Assembly: GCF_010726245.1 (NCBI RefSeq)
Contig: NZ_AP022561.1
Span: 1,302,001-1,366,000, forward strand
Length of the DNA: 64,000 nucleotides
Direction: 5' to 3'
Source of the DNA: Mycolicibacterium aichiense
GTDB taxonomy: Bacteria > Actinomycetota > Actinomycetes > Mycobacteriales > Mycobacteriaceae
Part shown: piece after piece, positions 1 through 9,014 of the stretch
How the letters are laid out: every line of letters starts with the position of its first letter
Numbering within the stretch: the first letter of the stretch is position 1
The notes under the pieces: generated by a model
What the model was told of the DNA's origin: nothing
Databases searched by the model: none
What the model saw: the letters and a program-made list of their open reading frames with translations, nothing else
Made by a program: the position numbers and the translations under genes

Positions 1-2
1 AC

Positions 3-2009
3 GCTCACTGGATGGATGCGATCAGCGAGTCGATGCTGGCCGACTTCCTCGCCGTGGTTCCCCGAACACCCGCCATGGTGCTGATCACCTTCCGTCCCGA
101 GTATTGCGGCTCCTTGGCGGGAATGGCGTCGGCACAAACGGTTTCGCTGGGTCCGTTGTGCGACTCGGACACAGCGACCCTGCTGACCGAGTTGCTGGGT
201 GCAGATCCGTCGGTGCAGGAGCTGGTCGGGGTGATCGGGGATCGAGCGGCAGGCAACCCGTTCTTCGCCGAGGAGATGGTCCGTGAGCTGGCGCAGCGCG
301 GGGTGCTGACCGGTTCCCACGGACGTTTCACCTGCCGGACGGATGTCACCGAAGTCAGCGTTCCGGTGACGGTTCAGGCCGCGATCAGTGCGCGCATCGA
401 CCGGCTCAGCGAACCCGCGAAGCGAACCCTGCACGCCGCCGCGGTGATCGGCGCGCACTTCGGCGCCGAACTGCTTGCCGCGCTCGACAGTGACGCGACG
501 ACCGATGAGTTGCTTCACGTCGAACTGATCGATCAAGTCCGGTTCACGCCGACCCCGGAGTATGCGTTCCGCCACCCGCTGATTCATGCGGTCGCCTACG
601 AGTCTCAGCTGAAATCCGATCGGGCTCTGTGGCATCGGCGGCTTGCGGCCGCACTGGAGCAGTCTGCCCCCGATCTGGCCGACGAGAACGCAGCGCTCAT
701 TGCCGAGCACCTTTATGCCGCGGGCGATCTTCACGCGGCCTACGCCTGGCACATGCGGGCCGGTACCTGGTCGGCGAGTCGCGACATCTCTGCGGCCCGG
801 TGGAACTGGGAGCGGGCACGACGCATCGCCGACGATCTGCCCGTCGATGCCGCGGCCACCTTGTCGATACGGATCGCTCCGCGGACGATGCTCTGCGCCA
901 GCGATTTTCACGCCAGTGCCATCACCGAGAGCCGCGGCCGATTCGCCGAACTTCGGGAGCTGTGCACCGCTGCCGATGACAGAGTCTCCCTCGCCATCGG
1001 CATGACCGGTCAGGTCACCGAGTACCTGTACGTCAATCGGGCCCGCGAGGCCGCGGTCCTAGCATCCGAGCAAATCGATCTGCTGGACTCCATCGGTGAT
1101 CCGAATCTGATTGTCGGCCTGTCGTTCCCCGTCTTCACCACGTGGTTCAACCAGGCTGATTTCGTCAAGATCTCCCGCTGGACACAGCGGGTCATCGAAT
1201 TGGCCGCGGACGATCCGACTGTGGGAACCGGATTCGGCTTCGCATCACCGCTGTCGGCCGCATTGGCCTTCCGCGGGATTTCGCGGTGGTGGCAGGGGCA
1301 GAAGGGCTGGCGCGACGACCTGCGCGACGCGACGACGATGGCGCAGACAACCGATCCGGCAACACTCGGCTTCGTCCTGGCGTGGACGTACGGCGTCGAG
1401 ATCGGCTACGGGGTCCTGCGGGCTGATGACTGCGCGATCGAAGCAAGTCAACGGGCGGTGGAATCCGCCAAGCGCATCGGAAACGACAACGCAGTGACCA
1501 TCGCGGAGTACGGGCTAGGGGTGGCGCTGTTGTACCGGGAGAGCGAGTCCGAGCGGCGTCGAGGCCTGGAACTGATGGATGAGGCCCTCGCGATGCTGCG
1601 GGTCCGCGTGCCGTCGCTGGTGCCGGTCACCGAGATGTTCGCCGCCCGTGAGCGGGCCAGGATCGGAGATCGTGATGCGGCAATATCGGTGATACGTGCC
1701 GCTCTGGCAATCCTGTACGAGCAGAGCAGTTTCGGCTGGGTCGTCGCAGGAGTCGGGATTCTGGTCGAGGCGCTGGCAGAGCGAGGCGCTGACAGCGACC
1801 TCGCCGAAGCCCAAGACGCACTCGACGAGTTGAATAGCTTCCGCTCCGAGCATGATTCGGCGATTCTTGACATCACGGTTCTGCGCCTGCGCACGATGTT
1901 GGCCAAGGCGCGTGACGAGGACAGTAGATACCGGGAGTTGTTGCGTGACTATCGCGCAACGGCGGAATCACTGGGCTTCGAGGGGCACATCGCCTGGGCG
2001 AGCACCTAG
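3..2009 (+). CDS. AAA ATPase / helical-repeat C-terminal part of a cyclase-type regulator (5' partial)
   Basis: The reading frame is already open at the left edge (Ala-His-Trp-Met-Asp), so the true start lies outside the window. The first residues look like the end of a Walker B strand (normally DDAHW), and NPFFAEEMVREL at about residues 80-90 is the sensor region of STAND/AAA ATPases fused to class III adenylate/guanylate cyclases in mycobacteria. The rest is alpha-helical and TPR-like. There is no C-terminal LuxR helix-turn-helix, and the ending is typical of cyclase-ATPase fusions. I infer a cyclase domain upstream, outside the window. The stop overlaps the convergent acyltransferase stop by 4 nt. 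Confidence 0.75.
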   Translation, partial: AHWMDAISESMLADFLAVVPRTPAMVLITFRPEYCGSLAGMASAQTVSLGPLCDSDTATLLTELLGADPSVQELVGVIGDRAAGNPFFAEEMVRELAQRGVLTGSHGRFTCRTDVTEVSVPVTVQAAISARIDRLSEPAKRTLHAAAVIGAHFGAELLAALDSDATTDELLHVELIDQVRFTPTPEYAFRHPLIHAVAYESQLKSDRALWHRRLAAALEQSAPDLADENAALIAEHLYAAGDLHAAYAWHMRAGTWSASRDISAARWNWERARRIADDLPVDAAATLSIRIAPRTMLCASDFHASAITESRGRFAELRELCTAADDRVSLAIGMTGQVTEYLYVNRAREAAVLASEQIDLLDSIGDPNLIVGLSFPVFTTWFNQADFVKISRWTQRVIELAADDPTVGTGFGFASPLSAALAFRGISRWWQGQKGWRDDLRDATTMAQTTDPATLGFVLAWTYGVEIGYGVLRADDCAIEASQRAVESAKRIGNDNAVTIAEYGLGVALLYRESESERRRGLELMDEALAMLRVRVPSLVPVTEMFAARERARIGDRDAAISVIRAALAILYEQSSFGWVVAGVGILVEALAERGADSDLAEAQDALDELNSFRSEHDSAILDITVLRLRTMLAKARDEDSRYRELLRDYRATAESLGFEGHIAWAST

Positions 2010-3289
2010 CTCTCCGGGCGGCCGGCGCATGCGCCCAGCACACTTGTCCAATTCGGCGATGTGCCGCGAACGTGAGCCTCTGCCAACGACATCAGGAAAC
2101 GGCGCATGCTGCTGTCGTCGCGCCGAAGGGTGCCCACCACGGTGGCGTCGTCACCGCAGGCATCCAAGGATTCCTCGATATCAGCCGACAGCGCCCGCTC
2201 CGGGCTGCATTCGATGAAGGTGCGGTGACCCCGCCCGTACGCCCAGCGCACCGCATCTTCGAACAACACCGTTTGGCGGAGATTTGCAAACCAATAGTCC
2301 CCGTCGAGTACCGCGGCACCGGCGGCAGCCCCGGTGACCGTCGATATGAAGGTGACCGTGGCAGGTTTGGGCCGGACATCGGCGAGCTGTTGGCGCAGCC
2401 GTTCGCGCAGCTCTTCCATGTCAACTGAATGCGAGGCGTAGGGGAGGGGGATTCGCTTGACCGGCAGGTGATCACGCTCGCAGCGGGCAACCAGGTCGGC
2501 GATGGCCACCGCACTTCCCGCGACGACGGTGGAGGACGGGCTGTTGCGCTCGGCGATCGCAATGGAACCGTCCCACGGTCCGATCAACTCACACACCTGG
2601 TCCACAGGCTCGGGGATGAACACTGTGCTGCCTGATCCCACAACGTCGGTGATGGCCTCGCACTGTGCGCAGAGCACCCGGGCGGCGTCTCGCAGCGACA
2701 GGGCGCCCGCCACGTAGGCCGCCGCAATCTCGCCCTGGGAATGCCCGACGACCGCGTCGGGTTCGACGCCCAGCGCGCGCCACTGCGCCGCCAGCGACAC
2801 CATCACCGCGAACAGGATCGGCTGCGCCACATCGTCGCCGCCCACGTCAGGCGAGCCGGGCTCGCCGCGCAGAGTCCCGATCAGCGACCAGTCGAGAAAC
2901 TCGGCGAACGTGTCGTCGCATCGCCGCATCTCCGTGGCGAAGGCGCCTGCGGTGTCCAGCAATTCACCGGCCATTCCCACCCACAGCGATCCCTGCCCCG
3001 GAAACACGAATGCCGTTCGTCCTGCGCGGGTGGCCCTGCCGGTGATCACACCGGGAGACGGCGTGCCGGACGCGATCGCCCGCAACCCGGCCAGCAGCTC
3101 GCCGCGGCCCGCGCCGACGATGACCGCGCGGTGCCGAAACGGTGCGCAGTCGCCGCCCAACGAGTACGCGACATCGATCGGGTCGGTGTCCGGGTGCTCA
3201 TGAAGGGCCCGCTGCAGCGCTGCCGCTGTGCCCGCCAACGCCGACGCCGACTTCGCGGACAGCGTCCAGGGCGTGATGCCGGCAGTCAT
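2006..3289 (-). CDS. stand-alone polyketide-synthase-type acyltransferase (AT) domain protein
   Basis: This 427-residue protein consists of a KS-AT linker (about residues 1-90) followed by a type I PKS acyltransferase domain. Visible motifs are FPGQGS (96-101), the nucleophile elbow GHSQGE (182-187, Ser184) and YASH (284-287). In PKS ATs, GHSQG plus YASH is the signature of methylmalonyl-CoA rather than malonyl-CoA selection. The post-AT helix (LAEAHVRG) is present, but the usual YPFQ-RYW end is missing, and no ketosynthase or carrier protein is adjacent. The start was set at the ATG preceded by AAAGGGGAG, not at upstream in-frame codons. It may load extender units in trans onto a PKS encoded elsewhere, or be a PKS remnant. 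The large LuxR regulator gene lies just upstream. Confidence 0.8.
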   Translation of the reverse strand: MTAGITPWTLSAKSASALAGTAAALQRALHEHPDTDPIDVAYSLGGDCAPFRHRAVIVGAGRGELLAGLRAIASGTPSPGVITGRATRAGRTAFVFPGQGSLWVGMAGELLDTAGAFATEMRRCDDTFAEFLDWSLIGTLRGEPGSPDVGGDDVAQPILFAVMVSLAAQWRALGVEPDAVVGHSQGEIAAAYVAGALSLRDAARVLCAQCEAITDVVGSGSTVFIPEPVDQVCELIGPWDGSIAIAERNSPSSTVVAGSAVAIADLVARCERDHLPVKRIPLPYASHSVDMEELRERLRQQLADVRPKPATVTFISTVTGAAAGAAVLDGDYWFANLRQTVLFEDAVRWAYGRGHRTFIECSPERALSADIEESLDACGDDATVVGTLRRDDSSMRRFLMSLAEAHVRGTSPNWTSVLGACAGRPES

Positions 3290-3314
3290 CGCGCTCCCCT
3301 TTCCCGACGGACGA

Positions 3315-3353
3315 AGTGACTCCGGCCTGTCCCCGCCGCAGGCCGGAGTCACT
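3315..3353 (-). terminator. 15-bp perfect hairpin between the LAL regulator and AT genes
   Basis: Arms 3315-3329 and 3339-3353 are perfect reverse complements (AGTGACTCCGGCCTG on the plus strand) with a 9-nt loop. There is no T-tract. The hairpin lies downstream of the LAL regulator stop and 26 nt upstream of the AT start. It could end the regulator transcript or sit in the AT 5' leader. Confidence 0.55.
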
Positions 3354-3408
3354 CGCCGACCAGTGTTGAGCCGGTGAGACGATCATCGACCGGGTGGATG
3401 CGCGGGGC

Positions 3409-3428
3409 TGCAGTAGTGCACTACTGCA
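3409..3428. promoter_or_regulatory. 20-bp perfect palindrome, candidate operator
   Basis: TGCAGTAGTGCACTACTGCA is identical to its reverse complement over 20 bp. It starts 7 nt beyond the LAL regulator stop codon and lies about 120 bp upstream of the AT gene. A dyad of this size suggests a dimeric regulator site controlling AT, or a transcript hairpin. Which protein binds is not evident. Confidence 0.5.
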
Positions 3429-3435
3429 AATCAGG

Positions 3436-6045
3436 TCACCGCAGCAGCGCGGCGAGTTCGTCCCGGGTCTTGGTCCCCGTTTTGGCCATCGCCCGATGGA
3501 CGTGGCTCTCGACAGTGCGCACCGACAGACTGAGACGCTCGGCGATCGCGCGGTTGGACATGCGCTGTCCGACCAGCATGACGATCTCCCGTTCGCGCCC
3601 GGTGAACGGCAGCCGTTGGGATGCCTGCCGGACAGCAGGGGTGACCAATCCACCGCATCGTTGCGCCAACGTCGCGACCCGCGTCGAACAACTCAATGCG
3701 GAGCCGCGCTGATCGCGATGACGGTGTATCAGCGCGGCATGGGCTGCGGCGTCGGCTGCCGCGACCAGATCGCCAAGGCCCTCGAAGGCCTCTGAGACCG
3801 CGGCGAGCTCATGGGCATCCCCGTCGTGCAACGCCGTGGCGAAGCGGGCGGCCGCGGCGGCCCGGGGACCGTCGACGATCGCCGCGAGTTCGTTCAACCG
3901 CGCCGCGCCGGTGCGGTCGCCGAACTGGGCGACTGTCTGCCAACACAGCACTTCGGCGCCGAACTGGCCTTTCGCGCAGGCTCTTTCGGCCGCAGCGGAG
4001 GCTACGGCAATCGCCTCGCTGACGGCACCCTGGTTTGCGGACACCCAGGCGCGGGCCAGGCTCACCTCGTAGTCCAGTGATCGGAAGGGGCGCCTGACGG
4101 TGTCGAGTGCGGCTAGCACCGTGACCGCCTCGTCGATGTCGTCCAGCAACGCGAGCGCGGTGACACGCACGACGTTGTAGCGGTATCCCCAGCCCATGCC
4201 ATGGCCGGCGGCCGACAAGCCCAGCGCGGCCTGTCCCAGCAGTCGGCAGGCGAGGTCGATGTCTCCGGCACCCAGCGCGGCCCGTCCGGCGACTGCCGCT
4301 CCGAGTAGCTGAGCCTCTCCCGGCAGATCGGCGGCCTGGCTGCCCACGCCCTGCGCGACCTCGCCGGCATCGGCGATCCGGCCGGCAAGCAGGAGCGCCG
4401 TCAGATGGGCGTCCGCGATGTTGAAGCGCATCTGCGGTGCGTCGAATCGGCGGGTCGCGGCCTGATATCCCGCCTCGGCGTGGGCCTCGGCGTCGGTGGC
4501 CTGGCCGGCCTCGCCGGACACCACCGTCAAAGCCCAGGCGATCTCGGCGCCGACAACCGGCGGCAGATCACCGAGGACGAGTGGGTGCGCGGCCTCTCGC
4601 GCCGACTGTGGGTCATCGGTGGCGAACCGATGCACGACGCGGAACGCATCGAGGTAGGTGCGTGCCTCCGCGGATTCGACGGCGGACTGCTGCTCGACGA
4701 TCTCGATCGCCCGCGCCGGATCGCCGAGAACCCACATCATGTTGCTGGCCCGATGGAATGCGAGTTTGGCCCGGTCGACGTCGGTCAGATCGCCGGCTGA
4801 CATCGCGGTCAGCACATCGTCGGCTTCGGTACCCCGCGACAGCCATGACAGTGCGTGCGCGCGGACGAAGTTCGGTTCGGGGCCCGCGCCGGCGGCGACC
4901 GCTGCCGTCGCAAGCCGATCGGCCAGCGACAGGTCCGCCAGCCAGACGGCACCGTTGGCGGCGCGCACCAGAAGGTCGGTGTCGGGTGCGAGGTCGGATT
5001 CGATGCTCAAGGTGGCCCGCTTGACCACCACCCGGACATCGTTGGCGTCGTCGGAGCGTGCCAGTTCGGCAGCCACCAGTCCGCGCAATCGCCGCAACCG
5101 GGCCACCGATGCCCGGCGGCGGCGCACTTCGCCGTAGATCGGATGGGCCACCCGCGCGTGCACACTGCTTCCGGTCGACTCCAACGAGATCAGACCGCGG
5201 GTCTCGGCCTCCTCGATCGCCGCCAGGTCCGCGATGCGCTCCAGGACGGGCAATTCCATCGGCTCGGCGACGGCCAGGACGTCGATCACGTCACCGACCG
5301 CGCCGGGCAATGTGCCGATCCGGGATTCGACCAAGCCGACCAGGTCGGGCGGCAGGACGGGATCGCCTGCCCACACCCATGTGTCATGGTGCCGCGCGAG
5401 CCGCCCGTCGGCAACCTCCTGCTCGACGATGTTGCGCAGGTACAGCGGATTGCCGTGCGTGAGCTGCCAGATCCGTTGTGCGCAAGAGTGTTCCACGGGT
5501 GCCTTCAGGGCGGCCGTAAGCAGGGCGATCGTGGTATCGAGCGACAACGGCGTAACCGCGATCCGGTCGAATCGGGCGGCTGCCGAAATCTCCTGCAGTG
5601 CAGCCGGAATCGATTCGTCATCGCGAACGGTCAGGATGACTTTCGCGGCGCTGCGTTGCACGAGCTGATGCAGGACGAAGATCGACAGATCATCGAGCAG
5701 CTGCGCGTCATCCACGGCGACGATCACACGCGCGGGCGACGTTGTGGCAGTCAGTGACTCGATCACTCCGCGGACCAGCTGAACAGTCTCAGAGGCGCCA
5801 TGGCGGGTCCAGGCGGCGAACGCACCCAGCGGAATGGACCGGGCCGAGGAGGCGCCCACCACCCACCGGCCCTGGCAGCCCTGCGCCTCAGCGGCGATCA
5901 GCGCCTCCCGGGCGATCCTGCTTTTACCGACTCCCGCCGCGCCGGACACGACAACGCCCGCCACGTCCGGCGCCGCGATCGCTGACCCGATGGATCGCAT
6001 CTGCCCGGTGCGGCCTATCAACGGCCACGACAAGCGCACGCCCAC
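3436..6045 (-). CDS. LuxR-family (LAL-type) ATPase transcriptional regulator
   Basis: This 869-residue large ATP-binding LuxR regulator starts with GTG. The N-terminus has a P-loop (GAAGVGKS, residues 35-42) and an acidic Walker B strand (VIVAVDDAQLL). A long helical repeat region follows. The last about 60 residues form a classical LuxR/GerE helix-turn-helix (GREREIVML...SNRAIAERLSLSVRTV). MalT-like proteins of this type bind an inducer and ATP, then activate promoters. It is 13 nt downstream of the P450 gene on the same strand, so it may be the last gene of that operon, and it precedes the acyltransferase gene. Its ligand cannot be read from the sequence. Confidence 0.88.
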   Translation of the reverse strand: MGVRLSWPLIGRTGQMRSIGSAIAAPDVAGVVVSGAAGVGKSRIAREALIAAEAQGCQGRWVVGASSARSIPLGAFAAWTRHGASETVQLVRGVIESLTATTSPARVIVAVDDAQLLDDLSIFVLHQLVQRSAAKVILTVRDDESIPAALQEISAAARFDRIAVTPLSLDTTIALLTAALKAPVEHSCAQRIWQLTHGNPLYLRNIVEQEVADGRLARHHDTWVWAGDPVLPPDLVGLVESRIGTLPGAVGDVIDVLAVAEPMELPVLERIADLAAIEEAETRGLISLESTGSSVHARVAHPIYGEVRRRRASVARLRRLRGLVAAELARSDDANDVRVVVKRATLSIESDLAPDTDLLVRAANGAVWLADLSLADRLATAAVAAGAGPEPNFVRAHALSWLSRGTEADDVLTAMSAGDLTDVDRAKLAFHRASNMMWVLGDPARAIEIVEQQSAVESAEARTYLDAFRVVHRFATDDPQSAREAAHPLVLGDLPPVVGAEIAWALTVVSGEAGQATDAEAHAEAGYQAATRRFDAPQMRFNIADAHLTALLLAGRIADAGEVAQGVGSQAADLPGEAQLLGAAVAGRAALGAGDIDLACRLLGQAALGLSAAGHGMGWGYRYNVVRVTALALLDDIDEAVTVLAALDTVRRPFRSLDYEVSLARAWVSANQGAVSEAIAVASAAAERACAKGQFGAEVLCWQTVAQFGDRTGAARLNELAAIVDGPRAAAAARFATALHDGDAHELAAVSEAFEGLGDLVAAADAAAHAALIHRHRDQRGSALSCSTRVATLAQRCGGLVTPAVRQASQRLPFTGREREIVMLVGQRMSNRAIAERLSLSVRTVESHVHRAMAKTGTKTRDELAALLR

Positions 6046-6058
6046 AAGCCTAACGGCG

Positions 6059-7321
6059 TCAATCGTCGATCGACGCGAAATCCACCCATAGATGCCGTGG
6101 CCCGCGGAACACTTGGTTTCGCCGGTACGGCGGCGGGTCGACGACCAGCCGCGGTGATCGCACCCGCCTGAGGAAGATCTCCAGAGCGACGTTGATCTCC
6201 AGCCGCGCCAGCGGTCCGCCGAAACACGTGTGGATACCGCTGCCGAAGCCGAGGTGCTCGTTGTCCTTCCGCGTCGGATCGAACCGGTCCGGGTGGGCGA
6301 AGCGGCGCGGATCGCGGTTGGCGGCCGCCCAGACCAGGAACACCGCAGAGCCGGCCGGTATTCGCGTTCCGCCGATTTCGATGTCGGCGGTGGCCCAGCG
6401 GCTCGGGAAGAACTGCACAGCCCCCTGAAGGCGTTGCACCTCTTCGACGGTGCCCGGGATCAGCTCGGGGTTGTTGCGTACCAGTTCCCATGAGCCTTGA
6501 TTGCGCAGCACGGTCATCACGCAGTTGCTGATGGTGTTGACGGTGGAGTCGTGGCCCGCGACCAGAAGCAGCTGAGCGTTGGATTCCGCTTCGGCTGTGG
6601 ACACCGGGCCGTCCGGACCGTCGTCGTGCAGGGCGGCCGACAACAGTCCCGGCGCCGGTTCGCGGGACAGACGCTCGACCAGATCGTGGACGTAGGAGTT
6701 CAGCTCGGCCATGCTCGTCGCGGCTTTCGCCGTCGCCGCCCGGCCCTCCGGGGTGTCGCGCTCCGGCCCGACGTCGGCACCCTGCATGAAATCGGTGACC
6801 CACCCGTGGAATTTGGGTTCGTCGGCCATCGGGACGCCCAGCACCCGGAAGATCACCGACACCGGGATCGGGTAGGAGAAGTCGTCGACGACGTCCATCC
6901 GGGTGCCGCCACGTGCCTTCACCTTGTCCAGCAGTTCGTTGGCCAGATCGGCGACCATCGCCTCCATGCCCGGGATCAGATCCGGGGTGTGCGGGGGACC
7001 GAAATGGCGCATGAACTGCCTGCGCATCCTGTCGTGCTCCGGTGGGTCGGCAACCAGCATGCTGGAGTCGCGCGTCTGCGCGGCCTCCTGCGGCTCGAGG
7101 TGGGCCTGCTTCTCGCCGAACAGACCCGACGGGCTGCGGCCGATGTCGGAGCTGACCCGCGGATCATGGGCCAGCGCAACGGCTTCGGCATAGCCGGTCA
7201 CCACGTACGTCTTCTCCGACACCTTGGCCACGGGATTCTGGCGCAATTCCTCGAAGTACGGGTACGGGTTGGCGCGGTTCTCGAACTTCATCGCCTCGGC
7301 CCAGGCGGTTGCGGCATCCAT
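6059..7321 (-). CDS. cytochrome P450
   Basis: This 420-residue soluble bacterial P450 has an I-helix oxygen-activation motif (AGHDST), a K-helix ExxR (EVQR) and a heme-binding loop FGSGIHTCFG with the cysteine ligand near residue 366. The ATG chosen follows GGAGACCGTC; an upstream in-frame ATG would overlap the reductase gene and lacks support. The FAD reductase and ferredoxin genes lie directly upstream in the same operon, giving a complete class I electron chain (NADH, FAD reductase, 3Fe-4S ferredoxin, P450). The substrate is unknown. The nearby epoxide hydrolase suggests oxidation of an alkene or other hydrophobic compound (inference). I could not assign a CYP family. Confidence 0.93.
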   Translation of the reverse strand: MDAATAWAEAMKFENRANPYPYFEELRQNPVAKVSEKTYVVTGYAEAVALAHDPRVSSDIGRSPSGLFGEKQAHLEPQEAAQTRDSSMLVADPPEHDRMRRQFMRHFGPPHTPDLIPGMEAMVADLANELLDKVKARGGTRMDVVDDFSYPIPVSVIFRVLGVPMADEPKFHGWVTDFMQGADVGPERDTPEGRAATAKAATSMAELNSYVHDLVERLSREPAPGLLSAALHDDGPDGPVSTAEAESNAQLLLVAGHDSTVNTISNCVMTVLRNQGSWELVRNNPELIPGTVEEVQRLQGAVQFFPSRWATADIEIGGTRIPAGSAVFLVWAAANRDPRRFAHPDRFDPTRKDNEHLGFGSGIHTCFGGPLARLEINVALEIFLRRVRSPRLVVDPPPYRRNQVFRGPRHLWVDFASIDD

Positions 7322-7331
7322 GACGGTCTCC

Positions 7332-8732
7332 TTATGCCCGCGGACGGAACTGGGCGCTTCGTTCGGTGGGGTCATGTCCGGTCAGCACCACATCGGGATT
7401 GCCCGCGGGCTCACGCGGATCAGGGAAGCGGGCCGGCATCGGTTCGGCATCCACCGGCCGGTCGTAGCCGGGCGGCGGGGGAGGGAACGGTGCGGACTTC
7501 TCGATCAACGAGGCGTAATACGGCAACCACTTGCCGTGATTGAAGGTGACCGCGCCGACGATCCGGCCACGCTTGCCGTACGCGGCCGCGAATCGGCGCT
7601 CCGACGGCGAACCCTGGGTGAACACGATCTCGTCGCCGAACGAGCACACCCCGACGCTCTTGATGTTCACCCCGAACTGGCCCGACCAGAACGAGGGCAG
7701 CGGCAGGTGCGGCCTGCGGCCGACCTCGAGGTGAATCATGTTGTTGGCGGCAACTTCCGCGCCGTAGACGGCGTTGTCCCAATGCTCCTGGGACAGGAAC
7801 TCGTAGCCGTAGAGCACGTGCGGTGCGCGTGCGACGTCGCCGGCGACGAAGATGTGGTCGGTCACCACACCGTTGATGTCGAAGGCCCGGCACCCGGCGT
7901 CGCACGCCAGCCCCCACTGACCGGCGGCCAGGCCCGCTCCGTCGAGCCACTCCACGTTGCGGATGGAGCCGAGCGAGGCCACCACGACGTCGACGTCGAG
8001 AACCGCGCCGTCGGAAAAGTGCGCTTGCCGAACGTGTCCGGTGCTGTCGCCGGACAGGCCTTCCACCGCGACGCCGGTGCGCAGGTCGACGCCGGCGTCG
8101 CGCATCATGCCGGCGGCGATGTCGCTGATGACTCCGCCCAGCGCACCCCGCAACGGGCCCTTGCCCCGCTCGGCCACCGTGACGGGTAGGCCGAGATCAC
8201 GGCAGACCGAGGCGATTTCGGATCCGACGAATCCCGAGCCGACGATCAGAACCCGCTTGGGGCGGTCCTTCAAGGCAGCGGCCAGACCGGCGGCGTCCTC
8301 TACGGTGCGCACGGTGAAGACCCCCCGCAGGGCGCCCTCGGCGGGGTTGGGCCAGGGGCGCGCCCGGGTTCCGGTAGCGATCAGCAGCCGGTCGTAGCCG
8401 ACGTCCTCGCCGTTGGCCAGTGTGACCACGTGGTTGGGCCGGTCCAGGCCGACCGCCGCGACGCCCAGCTTCCAGTCGGCATCCACCCGGCGCAGTCGCG
8501 GGAGCTTGGTGTGGTCGGCCGGAACCCAGCCCTTGAGTACCTGTTTCGACAGCGGCGGCCGATCGTAGGGTTCGTGCGGTTCGTCACCGATGATGGTCAG
8601 CGAACCGTTGAACCCTCTCTCCCGCAACGCCTCTGCCGCACGCAGTCCCGCCAGCGAAGCACCCACGATCGCGATGCGGCCCTCGGCCCGGAACTTCGCG
8701 ACCACCTCGTCCAGGTTGTAGGTACCGATCAT
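7332..8732 (-). CDS. NAD(P)H:ferredoxin reductase, FAD-dependent
   Basis: This 466-residue pyridine nucleotide-disulfide-type reductase has two Rossmann dinucleotide motifs, IAIVGASLAGLRAAEALRE near the N-terminus (FAD) and VLIVGSGFVGSEIAS in the middle (NAD(P)H), plus the downstream conserved FVAGDVAR. It matches the P450-supporting ferredoxin reductase family and extends past the usual about 400 residues with a proline-rich tail. It overlaps the ferredoxin gene by 4 nt and stops 10 nt before the P450 start, so all three genes are probably co-transcribed. Its role is to pass electrons to the adjacent ferredoxin. Confidence 0.92.
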   Translation of the reverse strand: MIGTYNLDEVVAKFRAEGRIAIVGASLAGLRAAEALRERGFNGSLTIIGDEPHEPYDRPPLSKQVLKGWVPADHTKLPRLRRVDADWKLGVAAVGLDRPNHVVTLANGEDVGYDRLLIATGTRARPWPNPAEGALRGVFTVRTVEDAAGLAAALKDRPKRVLIVGSGFVGSEIASVCRDLGLPVTVAERGKGPLRGALGGVISDIAAGMMRDAGVDLRTGVAVEGLSGDSTGHVRQAHFSDGAVLDVDVVVASLGSIRNVEWLDGAGLAAGQWGLACDAGCRAFDINGVVTDHIFVAGDVARAPHVLYGYEFLSQEHWDNAVYGAEVAANNMIHLEVGRRPHLPLPSFWSGQFGVNIKSVGVCSFGDEIVFTQGSPSERRFAAAYGKRGRIVGAVTFNHGKWLPYYASLIEKSAPFPPPPPGYDRPVDAEPMPARFPDPREPAGNPDVVLTGHDPTERSAQFRPRA

Positions 8733-8956
8733 GGCGTCTCGCGATCGGCGGGCGGATCCACTTCGAGGATGATCGCCTGAACCGGGCAGGACGCCGCCGC
8801 CCGCAACACCCGCTGACGTTGCGAATCGTCCGGGTTGGGGTCGTAGGTCAAGGCCTCTTCCCCGACCAGCTCGAGAACCTCAGGCGCCAGCGGCACACAC
8901 TGCGCGTAGCCCTGGCACTTGTTGAGATCGACCACCAACCGCATGAGCGCAGACAC
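8729..8956 (-). CDS. 3Fe-4S ferredoxin
   Basis: This 75-residue ferredoxin has only three cluster cysteines (C14, C20 and C57; CQGYAQC then SCP), as in the single-[3Fe-4S] ferredoxins paired with mycobacterial P450s. It is the first gene of the ferredoxin-reductase-P450 operon and its stop overlaps the reductase start. The start could be the GTG used here or the ATG four codons later. The gene is divergent from the epoxide hydrolase, with a 58-nt shared promoter region. Confidence 0.9.
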   Translation of the reverse strand: MSALMRLVVDLNKCQGYAQCVPLAPEVLELVGEEALTYDPNPDDSQRQRVLRAAASCPVQAIILEVDPPADRETP

Positions 8957-9014
8957 TAGACCGGCGCGGGCACCTGCTGGTTAATATTGCGCCAACCGAT
9001 AGGAGGACCGCCCT

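Noticed and set aside
6497..7543. Open frame of 348 codons opposite the P450 and reductase genes
   Set aside because: Crosses two genuine genes in antisense and lacks any motif or ribosome site.
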